Assembly (NCBI GenBank): GCA_965204705.1
Contig: OZ242006.1
Coordinates: 1,240,001-1,304,000, forward strand
Source: Bin5 sp965204705
GTDB taxonomy: Bacteria > Chloroflexota > Anaerolineae > Caldilineales > Caldilineaceae
Reading direction: 5' to 3'
DNA: 64,000 nt
Part shown: positions 36,147 to 45,431 of the stretch, in pieces
How the letters are laid out: each line of letters opens with the position of its first letter
Position numbering within the stretch: position 1 is the first letter of the stretch
Position numbers and translations under genes: made by a program
Notes under the pieces: generated by a model
Database searches by the model: none
Seen by the model: the letters and a program-made list of their open reading frames with translations, nothing else
What the model was told of the DNA's origin: nothing

Positions 36147-37682
36147 TTACTCGCGAAAGCGGAAGGAATAGAGGTCCGCGTCTCTCAGCACAAATCGCAG
36201 GCGAACCGGTGTCCCGGCAAGACCGCCCAACTCCCGGCCGTCCTTCCACCGCACGACGCGCTCCAGGTCGTCGCCCAGCAACTCGACACAATCCCCGAGG
36301 CTGAACCCCTCGACCGGCGTGTTCATCTGATCGCGCAACAACTCTACTCGGACGCTGCCGGCCGCAGAGGCCGAGAAATTGAGGACCAGCTCCCGGCCCG
36401 CAAAGATGAGCGGCTTCGTGACCAACGCCCCGCCGCTCAGAGGCGCCTGCACCGAAACGAATCCGTCCACGCGCATTGTGTACCGCCGCAAACTGCTCGC
36501 CCCGTCCCGCCAGTAGCCTTCACGCACATAAGATGACAGCTCATCCGGCGCGCCGGCAACTGCAGAAGGCGTCGTCACGATCCCCCAGTTCTGAAAGTTG
36601 TCTCCATAAGTCCAGTTTTCGCGCGGCCGCAGACCAGGCCGGATGAACGACTCCGCCCACAAGTCGAAGTTGTACCCATCTCGGCTGCTCATGAACATGC
36701 CGTCGGTCAACGCCGCGCCATAGCGCTCGCTGATTCCGGCGCGCATGCGGCGATGCGCCAGCTCCGGCAAATCCTCCAGCGACTCCGACCACGCCCTTTC
36801 GACATACCGCGTCGGGAACCCCAGAAAAAGATGCGGCGCCCGGAAATAAGGCGTAACCTGATTCGTGTACAGCTCGCTTGGGCGGCCCTCGCTGTAGTTG
36901 ACAAGAACTGAATCAGTCCAATTGACGAAATCGGAAGATGTGGCAGTGAGAATGTCGCGGCCGTAGCGAGAACCGCGCGAGCCGCCACCACCTTCACCAA
37001 CCGCGTGCGACCCGTAAGGCTCTTCGCCCGTCTGCGCCTGCCGGAATTCGTTACGATGATAGGCCCGGTACTCGCCGCGCGCCCCGTCCCAAAAGGCCAG
37101 ATTCTGCGTGTCCAGCAGCCCCTTGGTAATCACAGGTCCATCGCTCATCGCCGTCTAGTGGATGCCGTCCGGCGACTTGTACGCCCACAACCCTCTCTCC
37201 TCGCCGCGTTCCATCAGAACAAGAGACTTGTAGCAGGCGTCCGGCTCGCACGCGGGATTACCGTCTTTGAAAGGAGAAAACATGCCATTCAGAATCTGCG
37301 CTGCATCCATGACGATGTTGTTCTTGTTAGACCCGTCAAACTCAACCAGGCCCAGTTCCGGCTTCTCCCAGTGGATGCCATCGGAACTCTCGGCATAGCA
37401 AACATACTTGCCCCGCGGACTGCTCAACTCGCCGCCGCTATACTCGAAATTCTGCCCCCTGTAATACATGCGAAAGAGGCCGCCGTCCTCAAAGACAGTA
37501 AAGCCCCCGCATGCATTGCCCTCCCAAGGCGCGTCCAAATGTAACGCAGTTTCTCGGGGAACCGGCCTGTTCAGTTTTCGCCGTGCCCCTCCGCCAAGCC
37601 GGGCTACCAGATAGTCATCGACCATCAGTTCCAGGCGGGAACCGATGTCTATCGGAAACGAGCCTCCATTCAGACTAGCCAT
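36147..37682 (-). pseudogene. Beta-propeller-like glycoside-hydrolase-family protein interrupted by an amber codon
   Basis: One continuous frame of about 512 codons matches the intact neighbour at 37709 from DIGSRLELMVDDYLVARLGGG to FVLRDADLYSFRF. At codon 176 (37155-37157) the sequence reads SPDGIH-TAG-TAMSDGPVI, where the paralogue has a Trp after GIR, so TGG to TAG is the likely change. Everything after the stop is well conserved and in the same frame. A re-initiating ATG (37148) lies two codons further on, so a truncated C-terminal product could in principle be made. The paralogue is longer by about 20 residues, mostly around the middle. The TTG at 37688 is a weaker start than ATG 37682. 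Confidence 0.84.
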
Positions 37683-37708
37683 AGTCAATCCTTGTCCTTT
37701 ATGCCTGG

Positions 37709-39304
37709 TCAGATTGTGACGAACTGAAATGCATACACATCCGCGTCGCGCAATACAAAGCGCAGCCGAATAGGAACGCCCTCCAAGCGGCTCAGATCAG
37801 GTCCGCCCGACCAGCGCACAACTCGTTCAAGGTCATCCCCCAGCAGCTCCACGCAGTAATCCAAGCTAAATCCTGCAATCGGTTCATTCATCTGGTCCCG
37901 CAATACCTCCACCTGGACGCTGCCGGCTGCCGAAGCCGAAAAATTGACGCGCAACTGATCGCCCGTAAATATCAGCGGCTTCGTCACCAGCTCACCCCCG
38001 CTCAACGGCGCCCGCACCGAAGCGAATCCATCGACCCGCAGCGTATACCGCCGCAAATTCATGCTATCGCCCCGCCAGTACCCCTCCGACACGTAGATTG
38101 ACAGTTCGTCCGGCGCCCCGTCAAAGGACGAAGGAGTCGTCACAATACCCCAACCGGGAAAAGCGTCCCCATAAACCCAGCTGTCCTCAGGCCGCAGTCC
38201 TGGTCGGATGAACGACTCCGGCCACAAATCGAAGGTTTGGCCGTCTCGGCTGCTCATGAACATCGCGTCCGTCAGGGCGCTGCCGTAACGTTCGCTCGCC
38301 CCCGCACGCAGGCGGCGTTCCCCCAATTCCGGCAGATCTTCCACGGCCTCCGACCAGCCGCGGTCAATATACCGGCTCGGAAACCCCACGAAAATATGAG
38401 GCGCGCGGAAATAGGGTAAGATTGCATTATTGTATATCTCGTCCACACGGCCCTGCGTATAGTCCACGTACCCTGGCTCACTCCAGTTGATAAAGTCACT
38501 CGATGTCGCTGTTCGCAGGTCCCGACCATGGCGGGAACCCCGTACGCCTGACCCGATCACCCTTCCTCCGCGCACTTGGCCTCCGTACGGCTCCTCCCCC
38601 GTCCTGTCAATGCGAAACTCGTTGCGGTGGTAGTCTCGGTACTCCTCGCGGACCGTATCCCAGAAGGCTATGTTCTGAGAGTCAAGTAGGCCATCGGCTA
38701 TCACCGGTCCCTCGCTCATCCGCGTCCATCGAATCCCGTCAGCCGACTTCAGAGCGTGCAGCCCGTCAGGCACCTCTGCACTGTGCCCCGGACGCGGCGC
38801 AGAACCATCCAGACGTGGTATTCGTACCGCCCACGCCTTGTACCGCGAATCGTCCTCCGCAGCCGGGTTCCCATCCTTGAACGGTGCAAACGCCCGCATT
38901 GGACAAGCGCGCTCCTCGCTGCTCAGAATGATATTGTTCTTGCTCGAACCTTCGAACTCAACCAATCCCAATTCCGGCCTTTCCCATCGGACTCCATCGC
39001 TGCTCTCGGCATAGCAGACAAAGTCCGGGTGGGGCGCCTCGTCAAGCCCCTCCCCCGTCGTGACGAACTGGCGGCCTAGATAATACATGCGGTAGATGTT
39101 TCCATCCTGGAATACCGCAAACGATGTGCTTGAGTTCCCCTCCCATGGTCTGTCCGTAACCAGAGCCACTTCGCGGGGCACAGGTTGGTTTAAGCACAAC
39201 CTCGCGCCCCCGCCCAACCGCGCAATCAGGAAATCGTCTACCATCAGCTCAAGGCGCGAGCCGATGTCAATCGGGACACCGCTGTGGCTTTCTGTCTCGG
39301 TCAT
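37709..39304 (-). CDS. Predicted five-bladed beta-propeller protein (GH43/GH32-like), function unknown
   Basis: The 531-residue protein belongs to a group common in environmental Planctomycetes/Chloroflexi-type bacteria and often annotated hypothetical. It has IDIGSRLELMVDDFLIAR, YRMYYLGR, FVCYAESSDGVRWERPELGL and repeated acidic blade motifs. The C-terminal part (about 430-531) is beta-rich, ending DADVYAFQF. No signal peptide is seen. Similarity to propeller glycosidases suggests carbohydrate binding or hydrolysis, but catalytic residues cannot be assigned. It is a tandem paralogue of the interrupted gene directly downstream (26 bp). A GGAAGGAGG precedes the ATG. Confidence 0.72.
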   Translation of the reverse strand: MTETESHSGVPIDIGSRLELMVDDFLIARLGGGARLCLNQPVPREVALVTDRPWEGNSSTSFAVFQDGNIYRMYYLGRQFVTTGEGLDEAPHPDFVCYAESSDGVRWERPELGLVEFEGSSKNNIILSSEERACPMRAFAPFKDGNPAAEDDSRYKAWAVRIPRLDGSAPRPGHSAEVPDGLHALKSADGIRWTRMSEGPVIADGLLDSQNIAFWDTVREEYRDYHRNEFRIDRTGEEPYGGQVRGGRVIGSGVRGSRHGRDLRTATSSDFINWSEPGYVDYTQGRVDEIYNNAILPYFRAPHIFVGFPSRYIDRGWSEAVEDLPELGERRLRAGASERYGSALTDAMFMSSRDGQTFDLWPESFIRPGLRPEDSWVYGDAFPGWGIVTTPSSFDGAPDELSIYVSEGYWRGDSMNLRRYTLRVDGFASVRAPLSGGELVTKPLIFTGDQLRVNFSASAAGSVQVEVLRDQMNEPIAGFSLDYCVELLGDDLERVVRWSGGPDLSRLEGVPIRLRFVLRDADVYAFQFVTI

Positions 39305-39377
39305 CTTGTGCCTCCTTCCAACCGGTTTGCCAGCGCTCTCATTTCCTCCTGCCCCGCCTCACCCAGCCCAGGTTTAT

Positions 39378-39995
39378 CTATCTCGCAGGAAGGATCTCGA
39401 ACTCCGCCATCGACAGTCTTCCCTGGACCTCCCGGTCGAAACCGATAAAGGAGAAGCCGTAGCTGTGCACACTTCCCAGCACGCTGTCGAGTCGCGGCCC
39501 GCCCTCCGGATAGCTGCGGTGCCAGAACTCCTCGCTGCTGTAGCTGCGATGCCACAGCGACTCGTCGTTCTCCAGACGAAACCTGCTCGGCTCCGCCGAC
39601 CACTCTTCGTCCGCGATCTGGATCGGGTTTTCCGAAAAATGCCAGCGGACGCCGGGAGCATGAACCCAGAAGTAGCACTCGGCTCCATAAAGTCGCAGGT
39701 TATCACCCCTCAGATATACCGACACCTCGCACTCTCTCAGATCGACGGGGTCCAGGCCGACCCAGCTTCTGTAGTGAATCAGCGCCAGAATTGAAATCGG
39801 TCTCTCCGGCACATCCGTACTCCAACGCGACTGGTCCGCCCAGACGCACCCACCGCCGTTAACGCCCCCCTCCTTCTGCCACGTCGTCAGCACGAATATG
39901 CCCGCGCCCGTCACAATCTCGCCGTGGTAATCGTATGAATGCCACCCTTCCGGACCTACACCAAAGCTGTTGTGTATCACTGTCTGATTCTCCAA
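39378..39995 (-). CDS. Beta-sandwich-like hypothetical protein
   Basis: The 205-residue protein is rich in aromatic and charged residues with alternating strand pattern (WHSYDYHGEIV, CEVSVYLRGDNLRLYGAECYFWVHA, YGFSFIGFD). It suggests a lectin/laminin-G-like sandwich, but I do not recognise the family. There is no signal peptide or membrane segment. It uses a TTG start at 39995 preceded by GGAAG, and lies 73 bp upstream of the propeller genes, so it is probably the first gene of that operon. A role in carbohydrate recognition is only suggested by context. Confidence 0.55.
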   Translation of the reverse strand: MENQTVIHNSFGVGPEGWHSYDYHGEIVTGAGIFVLTTWQKEGGVNGGGCVWADQSRWSTDVPERPISILALIHYRSWVGLDPVDLRECEVSVYLRGDNLRLYGAECYFWVHAPGVRWHFSENPIQIADEEWSAEPSRFRLENDESLWHRSYSSEEFWHRSYPEGGPRLDSVLGSVHSYGFSFIGFDREVQGRLSMAEFEILPAR

Positions 39996-40311
39996 AGTAT
40001 TCTTCCAAATCGATTGTCATGTCCGGGACTACTGCGAGTCAGCCAAGGAGCAGATGTTGGGAGTATTGTAGAGGGGCTTGGAGCCGTTTGGCGCAGCCAC
40101 AATGGCAGGACGACGACCTTTCCGTCTCTTCCAGCAAGAGCAGTACTCTGTCCCTTGCCGCCTCGGCACAGGTGCGCTATCGGATAAACTCGGCTGGACT
40201 GTGATTATACAAGGTGAAGAACCTGTGTCAACGCCCCGATTCGACTGTCAGATAAGTCGTCGGTAAGTAGGGTCTGCAGTTAGCGCAATAACAAACAGAG
40301 AAGGCCAAATA
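39996..40311. other. Intergenic region between the catabolic island and amt
   Basis: About 316 bp with no gene supported on either strand. It holds the promoter region of the minus-strand catabolic island and ends at the amt terminator. Confidence 0.45.
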
Positions 40312-40358
40312 CAAAAAAGCGTCCCTCTCGCCATCCTTACGCCGCGAGAGGGACGCTT
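40312..40358 (-). terminator. Rho-independent terminator of amt
   Basis: A 15-bp near-perfect stem (aagcgtccctctcgc with gcgagagggacgctt) is followed on the minus strand by CTTTTTTGTATTT (A-run 40313-40318). It is about 110 bp downstream of the amt stop. Confidence 0.9.
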
Positions 40359-40465
40359 CCCTTCAAATTCCTATTCGATTTACTTACGCGGAACCGATAA
40401 ACGCTATAAGCCTACATGCTGCAGATCTTCTAGTGGCAATTGCATCCCCCGTGACGGCGAGAGGC

Positions 40466-41803
40466 TCAAGCAGATTCTTCGCCTGCCAGATGATAGGCGC
40501 CCACACCATGCTCGGAAAGATCCAGACCTGCCTGCTCCTCTTCAGGAGAGACGCGCAGCACGCCCAGCGCCTTGATGACCGTGAAGAGAATGTACGCGGA
40601 AACAAACGCCCACACAGGAATCGCAATCGAACCTACGATCTGAGCAACGATCGGGTGGCCGCCAAAAATGCCCGTGGCAACACCGCCCCAGATTCCGCAC
40701 AGACCGTGAACCGGCCATGCGCCTACCGCGTCGTCGATCTTGAAGTTTTCCAGCGCCTCCATGCCAACGCAAACCAGCACGCCGGCAACCGCGCCGATGA
40801 TTAGACTCTCGACGTTGTTGACCGAATCACAGTTTGCCGTGATGCCGACCAGGCCGCCCAGCGCACCGTTCAAGGTATAGCTCAAGTTCGGCTTGCCCGT
40901 CTTGACCCAACCGTAAACCATCGCCAAGAGCGTACCCGTCGCCGCCGCCAGCGTCGTATTGGTGGCGATCAACATAACAGCATCCGTATTGACCGCTCCC
41001 GTGAAGGCAAGCTGGCTGCCCGGATTGAATCCGTACCAACCGACCCACAGGATGAATACACCCAGTGCGGCCATCGCCATATTGCTGGGCGGCAGCGGAT
41101 TGGTCGAACCACCGCCGAAGCGCCCAATTCGCGGACCCAGAACAATGACCGCGGCCAGGGCCGCAAACCCGCCCACTGCATGGACAACCAGCGAACCTGC
41201 AAAGTCATAGAAGCCCATCTGGTCCAACCAGCCGCCGCCCCATTTCCAGTAGCCGCTCACTGGGTAGATAATAGCCGTGAGGATGATGCTGTAGATCAAG
41301 TAGCCCGAAATCTTCATGCGGCCGGCTACCGCACCAGAAACGATCGTTGCCGCCGTCGCCGCAAAGACAACTTGGAACAGGAAATCGACCTGAGGGTTCA
41401 AATTGCCCGCCATCGCCTCCGGCGGCGTCGAAGAGATGCCAAAACCGCCAAATCCCAGGAATCCCCCGAGCAGCGGCGCACCATACATGATGCTGTAGCC
41501 AATCAGGAAATAGAAGAAAACACCACTCGCCAGGTCGATGATGTTCTTGAACATAATGTTGACAGTGTTCTTGGCCGAATTGAAACCCGATTCGACCATC
41601 GCGAAGCCGGCCTGCATGAACAGAACCAGCACCGCTGAAACGAACAAAATCAAGTTGTCAATCGAATAAGCGACTTCATCCGTCGTGAACGGCGCCGCAT
41701 CCTGGGCGAATGCAGAAGGGGCTAACACCAGCAACCCAAGAACGGCGAGGGGTACCGCCCGCCACTTCGAGCCGTGAGTAACTGCACGTACAAGCATTGA
41801 CAT
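40466..41803 (-). CDS. amt: Ammonium transporter (Amt/MEP/Rh family)
   Basis: The 445-residue protein has an N-terminal signal-like helix (MSMLVRAVTHGSKWRAVPLA, cleavable after AFAQ) and 11 membrane helices. Family markers are YLIYSIILTAIIYPVSGYWKWG, the twin-histidine pore residues in VVHAVGGFAALA and WPVHGLCGIWGG, and DDAVGAW. It conducts ammonium/ammonia across the inner membrane. The start at ATG 41803 is chosen because AGGAAGGAGAA is upstream and the signal peptide begins there; the frame is open to 41974. No glnK or glnA is adjacent. A strong terminator follows. Confidence 0.95.
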   Translation of the reverse strand: MSMLVRAVTHGSKWRAVPLAVLGLLVLAPSAFAQDAAPFTTDEVAYSIDNLILFVSAVLVLFMQAGFAMVESGFNSAKNTVNIMFKNIIDLASGVFFYFLIGYSIMYGAPLLGGFLGFGGFGISSTPPEAMAGNLNPQVDFLFQVVFAATAATIVSGAVAGRMKISGYLIYSIILTAIIYPVSGYWKWGGGWLDQMGFYDFAGSLVVHAVGGFAALAAVIVLGPRIGRFGGGSTNPLPPSNMAMAALGVFILWVGWYGFNPGSQLAFTGAVNTDAVMLIATNTTLAAATGTLLAMVYGWVKTGKPNLSYTLNGALGGLVGITANCDSVNNVESLIIGAVAGVLVCVGMEALENFKIDDAVGAWPVHGLCGIWGGVATGIFGGHPIVAQIVGSIAIPVWAFVSAYILFTVIKALGVLRVSPEEEQAGLDLSEHGVGAYHLAGEESA

Positions 41804-42186
41804 CGAAAAGTTCTCCTTCCTCAAGTGAGACCTGAAATAATACTGCCCATCTTCTCCCCGCATGCCGTGCCGCGACCGATTTCCTGGGTCTGACCGCAGC
41901 CCGTACACGCCGTGGCGCAAATGAGCCAAACAAACCAAAAGGACCTGTGCTTCTAACGCTGTACCACACAGCATTACCCTGTCTGTGCGCCCGACCGGCG
42001 CATCAGGCAGTTCACAAGCCGGCGATTACGAGAAAGGATACCTGATCGCAAAACAGAATCCACTGCCAATCCTGCATGAAATTGAAATCGTGTTTTTGTG
42101 CACATTGCACATAACATCTGGGTATCTGTGAAATGGTACTCCTTTCTAGTGAGTCGCAGACCATTTCTGCCCCACAAGAAGAGACT
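41804..42186. other. Divergent intergenic region amt / DUF72
   Basis: 383 bp with promoters for both genes expected. No riboswitch or NtcA/NtrC-like palindrome is clear. A weak AAGAAGAG precedes the DUF72 start. Confidence 0.4.
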
Positions 42187-43065
42187 ATGAAGACCAAATC
42201 CGAGGGATCCCTTCACATCGGCACCTCCTCCTGGAGCTTTCCCGACTGGCGCGGCGTCTTCTATCCCCTCCGTACGCCGGCAGAACAGCAACTCACCTAT
42301 TACGCCGCAACGTTCAACAGCGTCGAAGCCAACACCAGCTTCTACGCCCTGCCCCCGCCCAAAACCCTTCTGCGCTGGCTGGACAGCGTCCCTGAAGGCT
42401 TCACCCTTTCCCTCAAAGCCCCCCGCGAGATCACCCACGAAAAGCGACTGGTGAATGTGGAGCGTACAACTTCCGCCTACCTGGAAGTCCTGCGCGCCCT
42501 CGGCCCCGCCGCCGCCCCAGGCCTCATCCAGTTCCCAGCCACCTTTACCCGCAACAGCGACGGCCGCCGCTTGGCCAGCTTCGTGGACAGCCTCGCATCA
42601 GGCTCCCCCGAAAGCTCCCTGTCCATCGAGGTCCGGGCTCTCGATCTCATGACGTCCGCCTTTGTCCGCTTCCTGCTGGAACGAGAAATCGGCTTCGTTG
42701 TCGTCGAACGTACCGGCCAACCGGATACCTTTCCTAACTGGCAGGCGGCCGCCGAGAGTACTGGAACAAGCCTTCCATTCCACATCCGCCTCATAGGCAA
42801 CGACCGCGACCCGCTCCCCGACGACAAGACGGTTCGCCGCCCCCAGGAGGAACTGCTGGACATATGGGCCAAACGCATCGCTGACCTGCTCAAAGGAGGC
42901 AGGGACGTATTCTGCTACGTCCACAACCCCTTCGAAGGCCACGCCCCCGAAACAGTCCGCCGCTTGCAAGCCCGGATCGGCCAATACTTGCCCCTACCCG
43001 ACTGGAATCCCACAACTTCAAATACTGCTGGAGAAGAGGAAAGCGGCCAGTTGTCGCTCTTCTGA
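42187..43065 (+). CDS. DUF72 family protein
   Basis: This 292-residue protein has the DUF72 N-terminal strand LHIGTSSWSFPDWRGVFYP, the FNSVEANTSFYALP segment, FTLSLKAPREITHEKRL, and the late CYVHNPFEGHAPETVRRL, all typical. DUF72 is a TIM-barrel family with no established biochemical role. The start at ATG 42187 (MKTKSEG) fits the family; an upstream in-frame ATG at 42133 would add 18 non-conserved residues. It is followed by a terminator and stands alone. Confidence 0.9.
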   Translation: MKTKSEGSLHIGTSSWSFPDWRGVFYPLRTPAEQQLTYYAATFNSVEANTSFYALPPPKTLLRWLDSVPEGFTLSLKAPREITHEKRLVNVERTTSAYLEVLRALGPAAAPGLIQFPATFTRNSDGRRLASFVDSLASGSPESSLSIEVRALDLMTSAFVRFLLEREIGFVVVERTGQPDTFPNWQAAAESTGTSLPFHIRLIGNDRDPLPDDKTVRRPQEELLDIWAKRIADLLKGGRDVFCYVHNPFEGHAPETVRRLQARIGQYLPLPDWNPTTSNTAGEEESGQLSLF

Positions 43066-43084
43066 GATCCCCACAACTGTTAAC

Positions 43085-43125
43085 CGGGGTTAATTCAACA
43101 GTTAACCCCCGCTTCGCTTTTCTCT
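43085..43125 (+). terminator. Probable terminator after DUF72 gene
   Basis: An 8-bp stem (ggggttaa with ttaacccc, 8-nt loop) is followed by gcttcgcttttctctt, a T-rich tail. An alternative aactgtt/aacagtt pairing overlaps it. Confidence 0.65.
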
Positions 43126-43245
43126 TCACCCATGCAGCGACCAATTTCCCCCAAAACAAGCCCCAAAACCCTGTTATGCGGTGATATACTGTTGCTCACT
43201 GTCAATCGCCCACCATCTGCAAAAACAACGACTCAGGAGATTGAA

Positions 43246-43359
43246 ATGGAGATTGTTGACCTTCTGCAACTAATCTTCCTGCCGGGTCTGCTCGCGCCGG
43301 TCGCAATTCTGCTCTTTAGCCTGCGCTCCGTACGTCGTCTTAACGACAAGCGCAATTAG
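43246..43359 (+). CDS. 37-residue single-helix membrane miniprotein
   Basis: ATG at 43246 is preceded by AGGAGATTGA with a good ribosome-binding spacing. The product starts MEIVDLL, has one hydrophobic helix (about residues 8-25, LIFLPGLLAPVAILLFSL) and ends in a basic tail RSVRRLNDKRN, a typical single-span topology with the C-terminus inside. No known family is recognised. It is flanked by 180 bp on the 5' side (after the DUF72 terminator) and 386 bp on the 3' side, so it would be an independent small gene. Without comparative data the coding status is uncertain. Confidence 0.5.
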   Translation: MEIVDLLQLIFLPGLLAPVAILLFSLRSVRRLNDKRN

Positions 43360-43745
43360 AATGAAAAATCCAAAGAAAGCCACTTGCCTTTAGGCCCCGA
43401 TCCCTCTGTGCTGCGCCTGAGCATTGCCCCGGATCGGCAACCGGCCAGGCGACTGGCTGGTGGATAAAAGAACGCCGGCTCACCTGCTACTTGAAAAGTA
43501 TGACGCCAACATTGCCAAGGCCTCCCGAATCGGGCCCGATTCCACCCCGTACCGGCCTTTCTCCTTTCTCCTTGCTCTGAGCGCACTAGGCGCATGCCAA
43601 GAGTGATACATCAAAATATGCCCAAAGACTGGCCGAAAGCGACGCCTGCATTTGGTAATGCTGCCTGATTGTTGCAACATTGTCCTGCAAATGGAAGGCG
43701 CTTTGACTGCTAGACGCACTATGCTGCAAAAGTTAGGAGCCTCAG
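43360..43745. other. Intergenic region upstream of the CDF gene
   Basis: 386 bp with no credible gene. The CDF gene has a taggag ribosome binding site. No metal-responsive operator is recognisable. Confidence 0.45.
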
Positions 43746-44684
43746 ATGGCTTACGGGCACAATCACTATCACAACCACGACGACGGTAATGAACACGGCC
43801 ACCACCTGCATCACCATCATCACGGCGATTCAACCAATCTGCGTACAGCCTTTTTCCTCAACCTGGGCTTTGCCATTATTGAGGTCATCGGGGCATACCT
43901 GACCAACAGCGTTGCCATCCTTTCCGACGCGCTGCATGACCTGGGCGACTCGATCGCGTTGGGCATGGCTTGGGGCCTGGAAAAGCACGCCGCTAAGGAA
44001 GCGCCCGCGCGCTACTCTTACGGCTACGGCCGCCTCTCTTTGCTCGCTGCCTTTATCAATGCTGCAGTTCTCATTGCCGGTGGGCTGTTCGTTATGGCAG
44101 AAGTGGTCCCGCGCCTCCTCAACCCGGAAGCTACCAACGCTCCGGGCATGATTCTGCTTGCGCTGGGCGGCATTGCAGTAAACGGCGTAGCCGCATGGCG
44201 CTTGCAAGGCGGCGGCACCTTGAATGCCAAGGTCGCCATGTGGCACTTGCTGGAGGACGTGCTTGGATGGGTCGCCGTCCTCATCGTCGGCATTACTCTG
44301 CTCTTCATCGATCTGTACATTCTGGACTCTATCCTGTCCCTCCTCATTACCCTCTACATTCTCTACAATGTGATTGGGCATCTGAAAAAGACGGCTGAAC
44401 TGTTTTTGCAGGCCGCCCCGGAAGGGGTGGATATGTCGCATCTGGCGCAGCGCCTGCGCAACATTAACGACGTCGAAGACTGCCATCATACCCATCTCTG
44501 GTCGCTGGACGGCGACCATCACGTCCTCTCCACCCATCTTGTCGTCAACCAGTCTGCTGACCAGGGCCAGATTCGAGAGATCAAACAGCGGGCACGCGAA
44601 GAGCTCGACGGTCTGCACCTTACCCACATCACCATCGAAATCGAATATCCTGGCGACTGCAGCATGGTGGAATCACAGGTATGA
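43746..44684 (+). CDS. Cation diffusion facilitator (CzcD/ZitB-like) metal exporter
   Basis: The 312-residue protein begins with a His-rich segment (MAYGHNHYHNHDDGNEHGHHL and a run of His) that binds metal. Six membrane helices follow, with the transport-site motifs SDALHDLGDS in helix 2 and WHLLEDVLGW in helix 5 (HD-HD-type site suited to Zn2+). The C-terminal cytoplasmic domain has CHHTHLWSLDGDHHV. It exports Zn2+ or a similar divalent cation in exchange for protons. It is followed by a ferritin gene after 237 bp, so metal homeostasis may be a shared theme. Confidence 0.93.
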   Translation: MAYGHNHYHNHDDGNEHGHHLHHHHHGDSTNLRTAFFLNLGFAIIEVIGAYLTNSVAILSDALHDLGDSIALGMAWGLEKHAAKEAPARYSYGYGRLSLLAAFINAAVLIAGGLFVMAEVVPRLLNPEATNAPGMILLALGGIAVNGVAAWRLQGGGTLNAKVAMWHLLEDVLGWVAVLIVGITLLFIDLYILDSILSLLITLYILYNVIGHLKKTAELFLQAAPEGVDMSHLAQRLRNINDVEDCHHTHLWSLDGDHHVLSTHLVVNQSADQGQIREIKQRAREELDGLHLTHITIEIEYPGDCSMVESQV

Positions 44685-44921
44685 CAAATGCAAACGTCCG
44701 GCATCCAGTGACTGCCAGTCTGCCCGTTTCCAGAATTTTCCGCCGGGGCCTGACTCTCGAGTTGTCCGCCTACACGTAGGAACTTAGTTTGCATCAAAGC
44801 GCAGGGCTCACCCTGGAGAACGCCTATAAAGTCGCACGGCCGGAAGGACACTTGTATCTCCGGCACTTGAGACCTCCATTTACTGGCCACACTCAACACT
44901 TCTTCAGAGAGGAAGCAACTC

Positions 44922-45431
44922 ATGTTTGTCGACAAGGTGCAGAGTGCCCTGAATCAACAGATCAATATGGAAATGCAGGCGTACTATACCTACCTGGCCG
45001 CCGCCGACTACTTTGAAGGTTTGGGCCTGAAAGGGTTCTCTCAATGGATCTTCAACCATGCAGAAGAAGAAATGGCCCATGCCATGAAGATCTACCACTT
45101 CATTCATAGCCGTCGGGGCCGCGTTGAACTGTTTCCCCTTCCCATTCCGGAAGGAGGCTTTGGTTCGCCACAGGAGGTTATGGAAGGCGCTCTCCGGCAG
45201 GAACAGAAAGTGACTGCCTCGATAGACCAGATCGTCAAACTTGCCCGCCTGGAAGGAGACTACGCCACCGACAGTTTTCTGCAGTGGTTCGTTGACGAAC
45301 AGGTTGAAGAAGAGGAGCTTGTGGATGACTTGGTGCAAAAGCTCCGACTGATTGGAGACTTCAAACCGGGACTGTATCTGCTGGACCGGGAACTGGCCGG
45401 ATCCGACATGCAGGAGGACACTGAAGAGTGA
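44922..45431 (+). CDS. Ferritin (FtnA-like, non-heme)
   Basis: The 169-residue four-helix-bundle protein has ferroxidase-centre ligands: Glu in NMEMQAYYTYLAAADYFE, Glu/His in NHAEEEMAHAMKIYHFI, and Glu residues in FVDEQVEEEELVDDL. No heme-ligand Met of bacterioferritin is evident, so ferritin is favoured. It would oxidise and store Fe(II) in a 24-mer shell. GAGAGGAAG precedes the ATG. No Fur-box can be named with confidence. Confidence 0.94.
   Translation: MFVDKVQSALNQQINMEMQAYYTYLAAADYFEGLGLKGFSQWIFNHAEEEMAHAMKIYHFIHSRRGRVELFPLPIPEGGFGSPQEVMEGALRQEQKVTASIDQIVKLARLEGDYATDSFLQWFVDEQVEEEELVDDLVQKLRLIGDFKPGLYLLDRELAGSDMQEDTEE

Noticed and set aside
41804..41974. Longer start of amt
   Set aside because: The extra residues precede a typical signal peptide; AGGAAGGAGAA fits 41803.
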